DNA of 7,181 bases from the NCBI GenBank assembly GCA_038251625.1, contig JBBSBE010000170.1:1-7181 (forward strand), read 5' to 3'. The notes beneath the pieces are model-generated. The model was not told the DNA's origin, did no database searches, and was given only the letters and a program-made list of their open reading frames with translations. Position numbers and translations under genes: made by a program. Of the stretch, positions 1 to 5,893 are shown in pieces (position 1 is the first letter of the stretch; each line of letters starts with the position of its first letter). The DNA comes from JBBQXK01 sp038251625 (GTDB lineage Bacteria > Pseudomonadota > Alphaproteobacteria > Rhodobacterales > Rhodobacteraceae).

Positions 1-87
1 CGCCAAGTCGCCGAGGTTCAGGTGCGCGTTGCGATCCTGAACGGCTACACCGCCCTTGGCATCCCTGTCACGAAAGCCGTGGCATAA
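1..87 (+). CDS. Transposase C-terminus (IS5 family), partial
   Basis: An open frame enters from the left edge and ends at TAA 85-87, giving 28 residues. They include VQVRVAILNGYTALGIPVT. This pattern, a basic helix then (A/I)LN-x-(F/Y/M)TALG-x-P, is typical of the extreme C-terminus of IS5-family DDE transposases of the IS903/IS427 kind, which cut and paste the element. The catalytic D, D and E residues would lie upstream, outside the window. The frame is followed by a short tail and an IS5-like terminal repeat, as expected at the right end of such an element. Only the end of the gene is visible, so I cannot say whether the transposase is intact. Confidence 0.6.
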   Translation, partial: RQVAEVQVRVAILNGYTALGIPVTKAVA

Positions 88-142
88 ATCCGTCTGGGGA
101 AAGGGGAAAACCGTTCGTCAGCTGATATGCGCAACAAAGCCC
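1..142 (+). mobile_element. 3' end of an IS5-family insertion sequence
   Basis: The segment holds the end of a transposase gene (1-87), about 50 bases of non-coding sequence, and a terminal GCGCAACAAAGCC (130-142). On the other strand this reads GGCTTTGTTGCGC, which resembles the ends of many IS5-family elements (IS903/IS427-type groups). To its right the sequence changes at once to the start of an IS3-type orfA, so the outer end lies at about 140-143. The exact base is ambiguous because the element's own C run meets the host sequence. The other end and the target duplication lie outside the window. The family is assigned from recall of typical ends and C-termini, not from a search. Confidence 0.65.
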
Positions 143-199
143 CGCAATCTGATGCACCGCCTCGCGCTTGAACCCGTCGCTGTAGGTGCTTGTCCCCAC
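68..199 (-). pseudogene. IS3-family transposase OrfA start, disrupted by IS insertion
   Basis: A GTG start at 199 follows AAGGAGG (205-211) with a 5-base spacer, an excellent ribosome binding site. The first 19-20 codons read (M)GTSTYSDGFKREAVHQIAG, closely matching the N-terminus of IS3-family OrfA, the helix-turn-helix protein that binds the element's ends. After that the frame runs into the IS5-like element and continues with unrelated residues to TGA at 68-70, giving a 43-residue hybrid. The helix-turn-helix is lost, so OrfA cannot function from this copy. The start and family are well supported; whether the hybrid peptide is made is unknown. Confidence 0.65.
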
Positions 200-262
200 G
201 TCGGCCTCCTTGCCTAAAAGTTAGGCGGTAAAGCGTCTACAAATCTAGCGGAACCTCAGTCA
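140..262 (-). mobile_element. 5' end of an IS3-family insertion sequence, interrupted
   Basis: Read on the minus strand, this holds the leader, Shine-Dalgarno and first codons of an IS3-type orfA, cut off by the IS5-like element at about 140-143. The outer end is uncertain: IS3 ends begin with TG, and TG occurs on the minus strand at 241, 258 and 262. Any of these gives a plausible leader of about 40-65 bases. The element was inserted about 35-55 bases past the oppF stop codon, in the same direction as the opp operon. The rest of orfA and all of orfB are absent from the window and may continue beyond the IS5-like element. Confidence 0.6.
212..226. repeat. Small palindrome in IS3 leader
   Basis: GCCTAA (212-217) and TTAGGC (221-226) form a perfect 6-base inverted repeat around AAG. 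It sits directly upstream of the orfA ribosome binding site, so it could act as an operator or as a small mRNA hairpin near the Shine-Dalgarno. No function can be shown. Confidence 0.4.
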
Positions 263-295
263 GCGCAATGCACCCACCGACGACATGGCCAAACC

Positions 296-1282
296 CTATG
301 CCCCGTGAAACGGGCAGGCGACCTGATGGCCGGCGCTTTCCTCGATCAACAGGGGGCGGGCTTCGGCGCAGGTCGGGCGGGCGATGGGGCAGCGGTTACG
401 GAATACGCAGCCCGATGGCGGATTGAGCGGCGATGGCAACTCGCCCTCCAGCACGACCGCCCGGCGCGCACGCTCGCGCACGGGGTCCGGGATCGGCACA
501 GAGGCGATCAGGGCGCGGGTATAGGGGTGGCGCGGATCTGCGATCAACGCGTGTGCAGGTGCGGTTTCGACGATCCGGCCGAGATACATCACTGCAATGC
601 GGGTCGAGATGTGGCGCACTACACTCAGATCATGCGCTATGAACAGCATCGACAAGCCCATGTCGCGCTGCAGCGCTGCGAGCAAGTTTACCACCTGCGC
701 CTGCACGCTGACATCAAGCGCGCTGACGGGCTCGTCACAAACCAGCAATTCGGGTTCTGTCACCAGCGCGCGGGCAATCCCGATCCGCTGGCACTGGCCG
801 CCCGAAAATTCATGCGGATAGCGGTTCATCAGTGCGGGCAAAAGGCCCACGCGTTCCATCATCTCGCCTACCTTGCGGCGTCGCTCTGCCGACGGCAGGT
901 CGGGCCGGTGCGTCGCCAATGGCTCGGCCACGATCTGGCCCACCGTCATGCGCGGGTTCAGGGCGGCAAGGGGGTCCTGGAACACCATCTGCACGTCGCG
1001 GCCAAGCTTGCGGCGGTCCGCGGGGCTCGCATGGGTGACATCGCGGCCCTTCCAGCTGATGCGCCCGGCACTGGCCTTCACCGTCCCCACGATGGCCCGC
1101 GCCAGCGTGGACTTGCCCGACCCGCTTTCCCCCACAAGGCCCAGCGTCTCGCCACGGTCGAGATAGAGAGTTGCCTTTGATACTGCCTGCAGCGAAAGGG
1201 GCGTCGTCCAGGGCCAAGCGCCACGCGGTGTGACGGCAAAGCTGACATCTACATCCGCGCAATCCAGAAGCCGTTCGGTCAT
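296..1282 (-). CDS. oppF: Oligopeptide ABC transporter ATP-binding protein OppF
   Basis: One of the two ATPases that power peptide import; it would pair with OppD on the cytoplasmic face of OppBC. The 328 residues match the family length. Visible motifs are Walker A GESGSGKST (51-59), Q-loop Gln102 in FQDP, signature FSGGQCQR (159-166), Walker B LLVCDEP (179-185), D-loop SALD (187-190) and H-loop His217. The C-terminal oligopeptide-transporter domain begins near HPYTRAL (252-258) and carries Cys292, Cys298, Cys305 and Cys323, the spacing of the iron-sulfur motif known in this family. I chose ATG 1282 because it overlaps the oppD stop as ATGA. The frame is open upstream to 1414, but only as a shadow of oppD. 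No clear Shine-Dalgarno is present, so translation probably depends on coupling to oppD. It is the last gene of the operon; IS debris follows. OppF and DppF are hard to separate, but the OppA partner favours Opp. Confidence 0.93.
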   Translation of the reverse strand: MTERLLDCADVDVSFAVTPRGAWPWTTPLSLQAVSKATLYLDRGETLGLVGESGSGKSTLARAIVGTVKASAGRISWKGRDVTHASPADRRKLGRDVQMVFQDPLAALNPRMTVGQIVAEPLATHRPDLPSAERRRKVGEMMERVGLLPALMNRYPHEFSGGQCQRIGIARALVTEPELLVCDEPVSALDVSVQAQVVNLLAALQRDMGLSMLFIAHDLSVVRHISTRIAVMYLGRIVETAPAHALIADPRHPYTRALIASVPIPDPVRERARRAVVLEGELPSPLNPPSGCVFRNRCPIARPTCAEARPLLIEESAGHQVACPFHGA

Positions 1283-2256
1283 GCGCGCACCATGAACGCC
1301 GCCTCGCCTGCCTCGGCCCAGCATGCGCGGGCGCGGGCCGAGGCAAAGGCTGTCAGCGGCGGCATGGCACTGCAAGCATCGCGGACAAGCGGGCAGCGGG
1401 GCGCGAAGGGGCATCCGGGGGGCAGGTTCGTCAGGTCCGGCGGATCGCCCGGAATGGTGTCAAGCCGCTCCTGCGGCACATCGAGGCGGGGCACGGCGGC
1501 CAGAAGGCCCTTCGTGTAGGGATGCGACGGGCTGGCGAAGACGTCATCTGTCGTCCCCGTCTCCATGATCCGCCCGCCATACATGACCAGCGTCCGCGCG
1601 CTGGCTCCCGCCACGATGCCAAGGTCATGCGTGATCAGGATGATGGCCGTGCCGAAATCGGCCCTGATCTCTGTCAGCAGCGCCATGATCTGTGCTTGAA
1701 CGGTCACATCCAATGCTGTTGTCGGTTCGTCCGCAATCAGAAGCTTCGGGCGGCAAAGCAGCGCCATGGCAATCATGATCCGCTGCCGCATCCCGCCGGA
1801 AAACTCGTGCGGATACATCCTGAGGCGGCTGACGGCATCGGGAATGCGCACGGCATCCAGCATCCTGGCCGCTTCCGCCAGCGCCGCGCGCTTTGAAAGG
1901 CCCCGGTGCAGCACCAGCACCTCCGCCATCTGATCGCCGACCCGCATGTAGGGGTTGAGCGAAGTCATGGGGTCTTGAAAGATCATCGCGACCTGCTCGG
2001 CGCGCAACCGGTTGAGCGCCTTCTCGGGCAGGTTCAGGATTTCCTGTCCATTCAGCCGTACCGATCCCGTGGCCTTTCCGTTCTTGGCCAGAAGCCCAAG
2101 GATGGCAAACGCGGCTTGCGTCTTGCCGGAGCCGGACTCCCCCACGATGGCCAGTGTCTCGCGTGCATCAAGGGTGAAGCCCAGCCCGTTGACGGCCCGC
2201 ACCGTGCCTTCCGGCGTGGAAAAGGAAACCTGCAGGTTGTCGATCTCCAGCAGCAT
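1279..2256 (-). CDS. oppD: Oligopeptide ABC transporter ATP-binding protein OppD
   Basis: Second ATPase of the importer, 325 residues. Motifs in order are Walker A GESGSGKT (39-46), Q-loop Gln94 in MIFQDPMTSLNP, signature FSGGMRQR (152-159), Walker B LLIADEP (172-178), D-loop TALD (180-183) and H-loop His210. The SGGMRQR form, with Met, is typical of OppD/DppD, while OppF/DppF usually have SGGQ. The C-terminal domain starts near HPYTKGLL (245-252) and has Cys282, Cys288, Cys295 and Cys312 in the GCPFAPRC context, matching the [4Fe-4S] motif described for DppD-type subunits. The ATG at 2256 directly abuts the oppC stop (TGAATG), with AAGGA seven bases upstream inside the oppC end. The gene ends in an ATGA overlap with oppF. 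All catalytic residues appear present. Confidence 0.94.
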   Translation of the reverse strand: MLLEIDNLQVSFSTPEGTVRAVNGLGFTLDARETLAIVGESGSGKTQAAFAILGLLAKNGKATGSVRLNGQEILNLPEKALNRLRAEQVAMIFQDPMTSLNPYMRVGDQMAEVLVLHRGLSKRAALAEAARMLDAVRIPDAVSRLRMYPHEFSGGMRQRIMIAMALLCRPKLLIADEPTTALDVTVQAQIMALLTEIRADFGTAIILITHDLGIVAGASARTLVMYGGRIMETGTTDDVFASPSHPYTKGLLAAVPRLDVPQERLDTIPGDPPDLTNLPPGCPFAPRCPLVRDACSAMPPLTAFASARARACWAEAGEAAFMVRA

Positions 2257-3168
2257 TCAGCGATCCTTCGGATCAAGCGCGTCGCGCAACCCGTCGCCAA
2301 TGAAGAAAAACGCGAAAAGGCCCACCACGAAGAACCCCAGCGGAAACAGCAACTGCCAGATCGTGCCGTTGCGCATTTCCGCCGAGCCGTCGTTGATCAG
2401 CGCACCCCAGGACGTCAGCGGTTCCTGCACGCCAAGGCCGAGGAACGAAATGAAGCTTTCGTAGATGATCATCGAGGGCACGAGCAGCGTGGCATAAACG
2501 ATGATGACGCCCAGCAGATTGGGCACGATATGGCGCAGGATGATGCGGAACGGATGCACGCCGGTCGCCACGGCGGCTTCCACGAATTCCTTGCCCTTCA
2601 GCGCCAGCGTCTGGCCGCGTGCGATCCGTGCCATCTCAAGCCAGGAGATCAGGCCGATGCCGATGAACAGCATCAAGATCGACCGCCCGAAGACAACCAA
2701 CAACAGGATCAGCACGAACATGTAGGGGATCGACATCAGCACATCGACAATCCGCATCATCACGTTATCGACCCGACCGCCGAAATATCCCGCAACCGCA
2801 CCATAAAGCGTGCCCACAAACACGGCGATCAGGGCCCCCACGATGCCCACCATCAGACTGATCTGTGTGCCTTGAACGGTGCGCGCAAATAGGTCGCGCC
2901 CCAGCGCATCGGTGCCAAACCAGTGGCCGGTGGCCACAGACGGGCGCCCCATCGTCTGGATCGAACCGAGGACCGACCAGTCGATCTCTTCATATCCCCA
3001 AGGCGCGACAAAAGGGCCGATTGCCGCAAAGGCCGCGATCAGCACCAGCGCCACCAGACCCACCATCGCCGCACGGTTGCGAAAGAAGCGTCGCCTTGCG
3101 TCGCCCCAAAGGCTGCGCCCCCGGGGGGCCGTCGCAAGGGCGCTTGCGTCTGTCAGGGTGGCCCGCAT
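2257..3168 (-). CDS. oppC: Oligopeptide ABC transporter permease OppC
   Basis: Inner-membrane permease, 303 residues, forming the translocation pore with OppB. A cytoplasmic N-terminal tail with RRRFFRNRAA (25-34) leads into the first membrane helix (about 35-55), as in OppC_N domains. Then comes the periplasmic loop with HWFGTDALGRDLFAR (82-96), a family hallmark, and helices at roughly 104-127, 146-160, 164-180, 217-238 and 272-292. The EAA loop that docks on the ATPase is EAAVATGVHPFRIILRHIVP (197-216). SFLGLGVQEP (241-250) is also conserved in OppC/DppC. I start at ATG 3168, four bases after the oppB stop (TGA GGGG ATG). The frame is open to an ATG at 3216, but that would overlap oppB by 44 bases and lengthens the tail without support. 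The stop codon abuts the oppD start. Confidence 0.93.
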   Translation of the reverse strand: MRATLTDASALATAPRGRSLWGDARRRFFRNRAAMVGLVALVLIAAFAAIGPFVAPWGYEEIDWSVLGSIQTMGRPSVATGHWFGTDALGRDLFARTVQGTQISLMVGIVGALIAVFVGTLYGAVAGYFGGRVDNVMMRIVDVLMSIPYMFVLILLLVVFGRSILMLFIGIGLISWLEMARIARGQTLALKGKEFVEAAVATGVHPFRIILRHIVPNLLGVIIVYATLLVPSMIIYESFISFLGLGVQEPLTSWGALINDGSAEMRNGTIWQLLFPLGFFVVGLFAFFFIGDGLRDALDPKDR

Positions 3169-3172
3169 CCCC

Positions 3173-4096
3173 TCAGTACCGGATCTTTGGGTCGATCCAC
3201 GCATAGGCGACATCAACCAGAAGGTTGAAGAGGATCGTAAGTGCGCCCAGCAGCACGGTAATTCCCATCATCACGCCGTAATCCCGATTGAGCGCCGAAG
3301 CCACGAAGAACTGCCCGATCCCGCCGGTCGAAAAATAGATGTCGATCACCACGGATCCGGTGATCATGCCCACGAACGCCGGCCCGAGGTAGGAAATGAC
3401 CGGCAAAAGTGCGGGTTTCAGCGCATGATGCAGGATGATGCGATGCTGTGGCAGGCCCTTGGCGCGGGCGGTCCGGATGAAATTGGACGACAACACCTCC
3501 AGCATCGAGGCGCGCGCGATGCGTGCGATCGAGGCCATGAATGAGGTGGAAAGCGCAATGACGGGCAGCACGACGTATTGCCACTGCCCGCCCTGCCAGC
3601 CACCACCCGGCAACCAGCCCAGCCAAAGCGTGAAGATCAGCACAAGGATCGGCGCAAGCACGAAGTTCGGTAGTACCTGCGCACCGATCGACACACCGAC
3701 AGCAAGGTAGTCAAGCCAGGTATTCTGCCGGATCGCAGCGACGATGCCCAACAGTCCGCCCACCGTCACCGCCACCACGAAGGACCACGCGCCATAGACC
3801 AGCGTCACCGGAAAGCCCTGCGCGATGAGGTCATTCACGTCCTGATCGCGGTAGACGAAGCTCGGGCCGAAATCGAACCGGGTGACGATATTGGTCACGT
3901 AGATCCAGATCTGCACGATGAAGGGTTGGTCGAGCCCGTATTCCCGCTCAAGGTTCGCCAGCACGAAGGGCGTGATCCCGCGTTCAGACGCGAAAGGCGA
4001 GCCGGGGGCTGCGTACATCAGCACGAACGTGGCCACGATCAGGAGCAAAAGCACCGGAATCGCGACCAGAAGACGACGGAGGATGAATGTGGTCAT
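3173..4096 (-). CDS. oppB: Oligopeptide ABC transporter permease OppB
   Basis: First permease of the importer, 307 residues, normal for OppB/DppB. The N-terminal hydrophobic helix (about 9-29) follows the family opening (M)xxFILRRLL. FASERG (35-40) and REYGLDQP (51-58) are typical of the first periplasmic loop. Further membrane spans lie near 98-121, 133-160, 174-190, 230-252 and 275-297. The EAA cytoplasmic loop is at 209-230 (TARAKGLPQHRIILHHALK), and the C-terminus IDPKIRY is characteristic. The start at ATG 4096 fits the family N-terminus. Unusually, no Shine-Dalgarno precedes it. Instead a strong GC hairpin ends ten bases upstream, suggesting that expression relative to oppA is controlled at this junction. 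The gap to oppA is 40 bases, and oppC follows four bases after the stop. Confidence 0.93.
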   Translation of the reverse strand: MTTFILRRLLVAIPVLLLLIVATFVLMYAAPGSPFASERGITPFVLANLEREYGLDQPFIVQIWIYVTNIVTRFDFGPSFVYRDQDVNDLIAQGFPVTLVYGAWSFVVAVTVGGLLGIVAAIRQNTWLDYLAVGVSIGAQVLPNFVLAPILVLIFTLWLGWLPGGGWQGGQWQYVVLPVIALSTSFMASIARIARASMLEVLSSNFIRTARAKGLPQHRIILHHALKPALLPVISYLGPAFVGMITGSVVIDIYFSTGGIGQFFVASALNRDYGVMMGITVLLGALTILFNLLVDVAYAWIDPKIRY

Positions 4097-4106
4097 CGCG
4101 GCAAAC

Positions 4107-4128
4107 GGGGCGGCGCGGGCGCCGCCCC
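4107..4128 (-). promoter_or_regulatory. Strong GC hairpin between oppA and oppB
   Basis: A perfect 9-base stem, GGGGCGGCG (4107-4115) with CGCCGCCCC (4120-4128), encloses a 4-base loop. It begins eight bases after the oppA stop and ends ten bases before the oppB ATG in the transcript. No U tract follows, so it is not a standard terminator. By analogy with other binding-protein operons, it may protect the 3' end of oppA mRNA and keep binding protein in excess over permease. It may also limit oppB translation, since it occupies the place of the ribosome binding site. The structure is seen directly; its role is inferred. Confidence 0.65.
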
Positions 4129-4136
4129 TGATCCGG

Positions 4137-5750
4137 TCAGTTCGCCACCCGGTAGATGTCGCGGATGTACCAGTTGTTCTCCACGTTGTTCATCGGCCAG
4201 TTCTTGATCTTGGGGTCCAGCATGAAGTTCTGCGTGTAGTGGTAGACCGGGATGATCGCCATCTCGTCGGCGAGGATCTGCTCGACCCGGGTGTAAGCCT
4301 CGTTGGGATTGGCCATTTTCCGGCTGGCGGTCATCAGTTCGTCGACCTCGGCGTTGGAATACTTGCCGTCGTTCGACCCATGCGTGGTGGTCAGCAGGTC
4401 AAGGAAGGTCGAGGCTTCGTTATAGTCGCCGCACCAAGCCGACCGCGCGAGGTCGAAATTCTGTGCGCCCCGGATCTCCAGATAGGATTGCCACTCGTAG
4501 TTGTTCAGCGTCACGTTCACACCCAGCGGCTTCCACATCTGTGCGGCCACCGTGGCAATGGCCTTGTGGCTGTCCGAGGTGTTGTAGATCAGGTTGAGGT
4601 CAAGCGGCTTGTCAGGGCCAAAGCCCGCCTCGGCCATCAATTCCTTGGCCTTTGTCATCCGCTCTTCCTGCGTCCATGTCGAATAGTCGATGGTCGGCAT
4701 CTCGAACCCGGCTGTGGCGGCATGGGTGAAGTTGAAGGCGGGTGCCTGACCGCCTTTCAGCACCTGATCCACGATCACCTGACGGTTCAGCATGTAGCTC
4801 AGCGCCTTGCGCACCCGCACATCCTTCAGCGCGGGGTTGCCGCTGTCGGTGAAGTTGATGGCGTAGTAGTAGCTGCACAGGCGCGGGGTCGAATGCGTCT
4901 GGTCGGGGTATTTTGCCTTCAACTCGGGATAGGTACCGGCGGGCAGGTCGTCCATCATGTCAAACTCGCCCGCTTCGTAGCGCGCAAGCGATTGGTTGCG
5001 GTCATTGACGATGTAGCCGGTGATATCGGTGATGATCACGTTGGCCGCGTCCCAGTATTCGGGGTTCTTCACCAGCTTGAAATACTCGTTCACCGCGATT
5101 TCTTTCAGCGTGTAGGCGCCGTTGGAAACCATATTCTCGGGCTTCGTCCATTCCGCGCCGAACTTCTCGATCGTGGCCTGATGCACGGGGCTGAAGGTCG
5201 CGTAGGTCGTCATTGCCGGGAAGAAGGGCAGGGGCTGCGTCAGCGTGAATTTCAGCGTGTGATCGTCCACAGCCTCGACACCCAGCGTATCGGGTGCGGC
5301 CTTCCCGGCCACAACATCCGCGCCGCCCGTGATCGACGACAGCTCGATATACCACGCATAGGGCGATGCCGTGGCGGGGTCTGCCGCACGGCGTACCGCA
5401 TAGACGAAATCCTTGGCCGTCACCGGCTCGCCGTTGGACCATTTCGCCTCGGGGCGCAGCTTGAACGTCCAGACCGTGTTATCGGGCGAGGACCATTCGG
5501 TTGCGACGCCGGGGATCAGGTTGCCATCGGCGTCTTGCCGCACAAGGCCTTCGAAAAGCTGGCTGATGATGTGGCTGCCAGAGGTTTCCTCGTTCAGTTG
5601 CGGGTCCAGCGTCGGAAACTGGTCGAGCAGCGAATAGGCAAAACTCTGGTCGTCGGCCAAGGGTTCGCCCGTCACCGGGTGGGTTCCGGCGGCAAGTGCC
5701 ACATTGGCCACCAGCATGGCGGCGGACGCGAGAAGGGTCATGCGGATCAT
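4137..5750 (-). CDS. oppA: Periplasmic oligopeptide-binding protein OppA
   Basis: Substrate-binding protein of the importer (SBP_bac_5 family), 537 residues; it captures peptides in the periplasm and hands them to OppBC. Residues 1-20 are a Sec signal peptide with cleavage likely after ALA-20. No lipobox cysteine is present, so the mature protein should be soluble. Similarity to Escherichia coli/Salmonella OppA runs along the length: a YNTSD-x-HK block (389-395), NYEW (417-420), and RSAWCGDYNEAS (436-447), where enterobacterial OppA has RAGWCADYNEP. Asp442 matches the aspartate that binds the peptide amino group. Cys292 (PRLCSYYY) and Cys440 match the pair forming a disulfide in OppA. ATG 5750 is chosen for the signal peptide and for GGGAGAG six bases upstream; the frame stays open to 6137 without meaning. 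It heads the operon. Peptide length and sequence preference cannot be read from this. Confidence 0.92.
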   Translation of the reverse strand: MIRMTLLASAAMLVANVALAAGTHPVTGEPLADDQSFAYSLLDQFPTLDPQLNEETSGSHIISQLFEGLVRQDADGNLIPGVATEWSSPDNTVWTFKLRPEAKWSNGEPVTAKDFVYAVRRAADPATASPYAWYIELSSITGGADVVAGKAAPDTLGVEAVDDHTLKFTLTQPLPFFPAMTTYATFSPVHQATIEKFGAEWTKPENMVSNGAYTLKEIAVNEYFKLVKNPEYWDAANVIITDITGYIVNDRNQSLARYEAGEFDMMDDLPAGTYPELKAKYPDQTHSTPRLCSYYYAINFTDSGNPALKDVRVRKALSYMLNRQVIVDQVLKGGQAPAFNFTHAATAGFEMPTIDYSTWTQEERMTKAKELMAEAGFGPDKPLDLNLIYNTSDSHKAIATVAAQMWKPLGVNVTLNNYEWQSYLEIRGAQNFDLARSAWCGDYNEASTFLDLLTTTHGSNDGKYSNAEVDELMTASRKMANPNEAYTRVEQILADEMAIIPVYHYTQNFMLDPKIKNWPMNNVENNWYIRDIYRVAN

Positions 5751-5893
5751 TGGTGTCTCTCCCTGCAGAATCGGGCGTGCCTCGTGCAGCAGGCGCGCGA
5801 ATGGGCGGAAGTTTTCTCGCCGCCCGCGCGAATAGCAAGCGTTTTGGCCGGTTGACGCAGGGTCACTGCGTGCTCTGCGTGCAATCTGCGCGG
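5751..5893 (-). promoter_or_regulatory. oppA leader and probable promoter region
   Basis: This 143-base gap lies between the hydrolase stop and oppA and is the natural place for the opp promoter. The oppA ribosome binding site is GGGAGAG (5757-5763 on the minus strand), six bases from the ATG. An inverted repeat, GGGCGG (5803-5808) and CCGCCC (5820-5825), with an 11-base loop would form a hairpin in the 5' leader. A cluster of CTGCGT-like hexamers lies at 5855-5890. I see no convincing -35/-10 pair: TTGC-type boxes occur, but their partners are poor, as is common in GC-rich alphaproteobacteria. Transcription could also come from the hydrolase upstream. Confidence 0.45.
5855..5890. repeat. Cluster of ACGCAG/CTGCGT hexamers
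   Basis: ACGCAG (5855-5860) and CTGCGT (5866-5871) form an inverted repeat with a 5-base spacer. CTGCGTGC is then repeated directly at 5866-5873 and 5875-5882, and a near copy, CTGCGC, follows at 5885-5890. The cluster starts four bases past the hydrolase stop codon. It could be an operator for the opp operon or a weak transcript-end hairpin of the hydrolase gene. No U run follows the hairpin, so a classic terminator is unlikely. Confidence 0.4.

Noticed and set aside
299..316. Short inverted repeat CCCGT/ACGGG at the oppF stop as a terminator
   Set aside because: The stem is only five bases, lies in the last codons of oppF, and has no U run after it.
305..1180. 291-codon plus-strand frame opposite oppF
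   Set aside because: The whole frame mirrors the OppF motifs on the other strand and has no ribosome binding site or family features.
1906..2892. 328-codon plus-strand frame opposite oppD and oppC
   Set aside because: The product is rich in H, Q, R and D with no domain, and it spans the oppC/oppD junction; it is a shadow of the real genes.
4107..4128. Hairpin between oppA and oppB as a full intrinsic terminator
   Set aside because: No U tract follows the stem on the minus-strand transcript, and a full stop there would silence the rest of an intact operon.
3918..5855. Long 645-codon open frame on the plus strand, antisense to oppA and the oppB start
   Set aside because: It lies wholly opposite well-supported oppA and oppB, starts inside oppB, and its residues (rich in V, G, R, H) show no recognisable domain. 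Long antisense frames are expected in GC-rich DNA.
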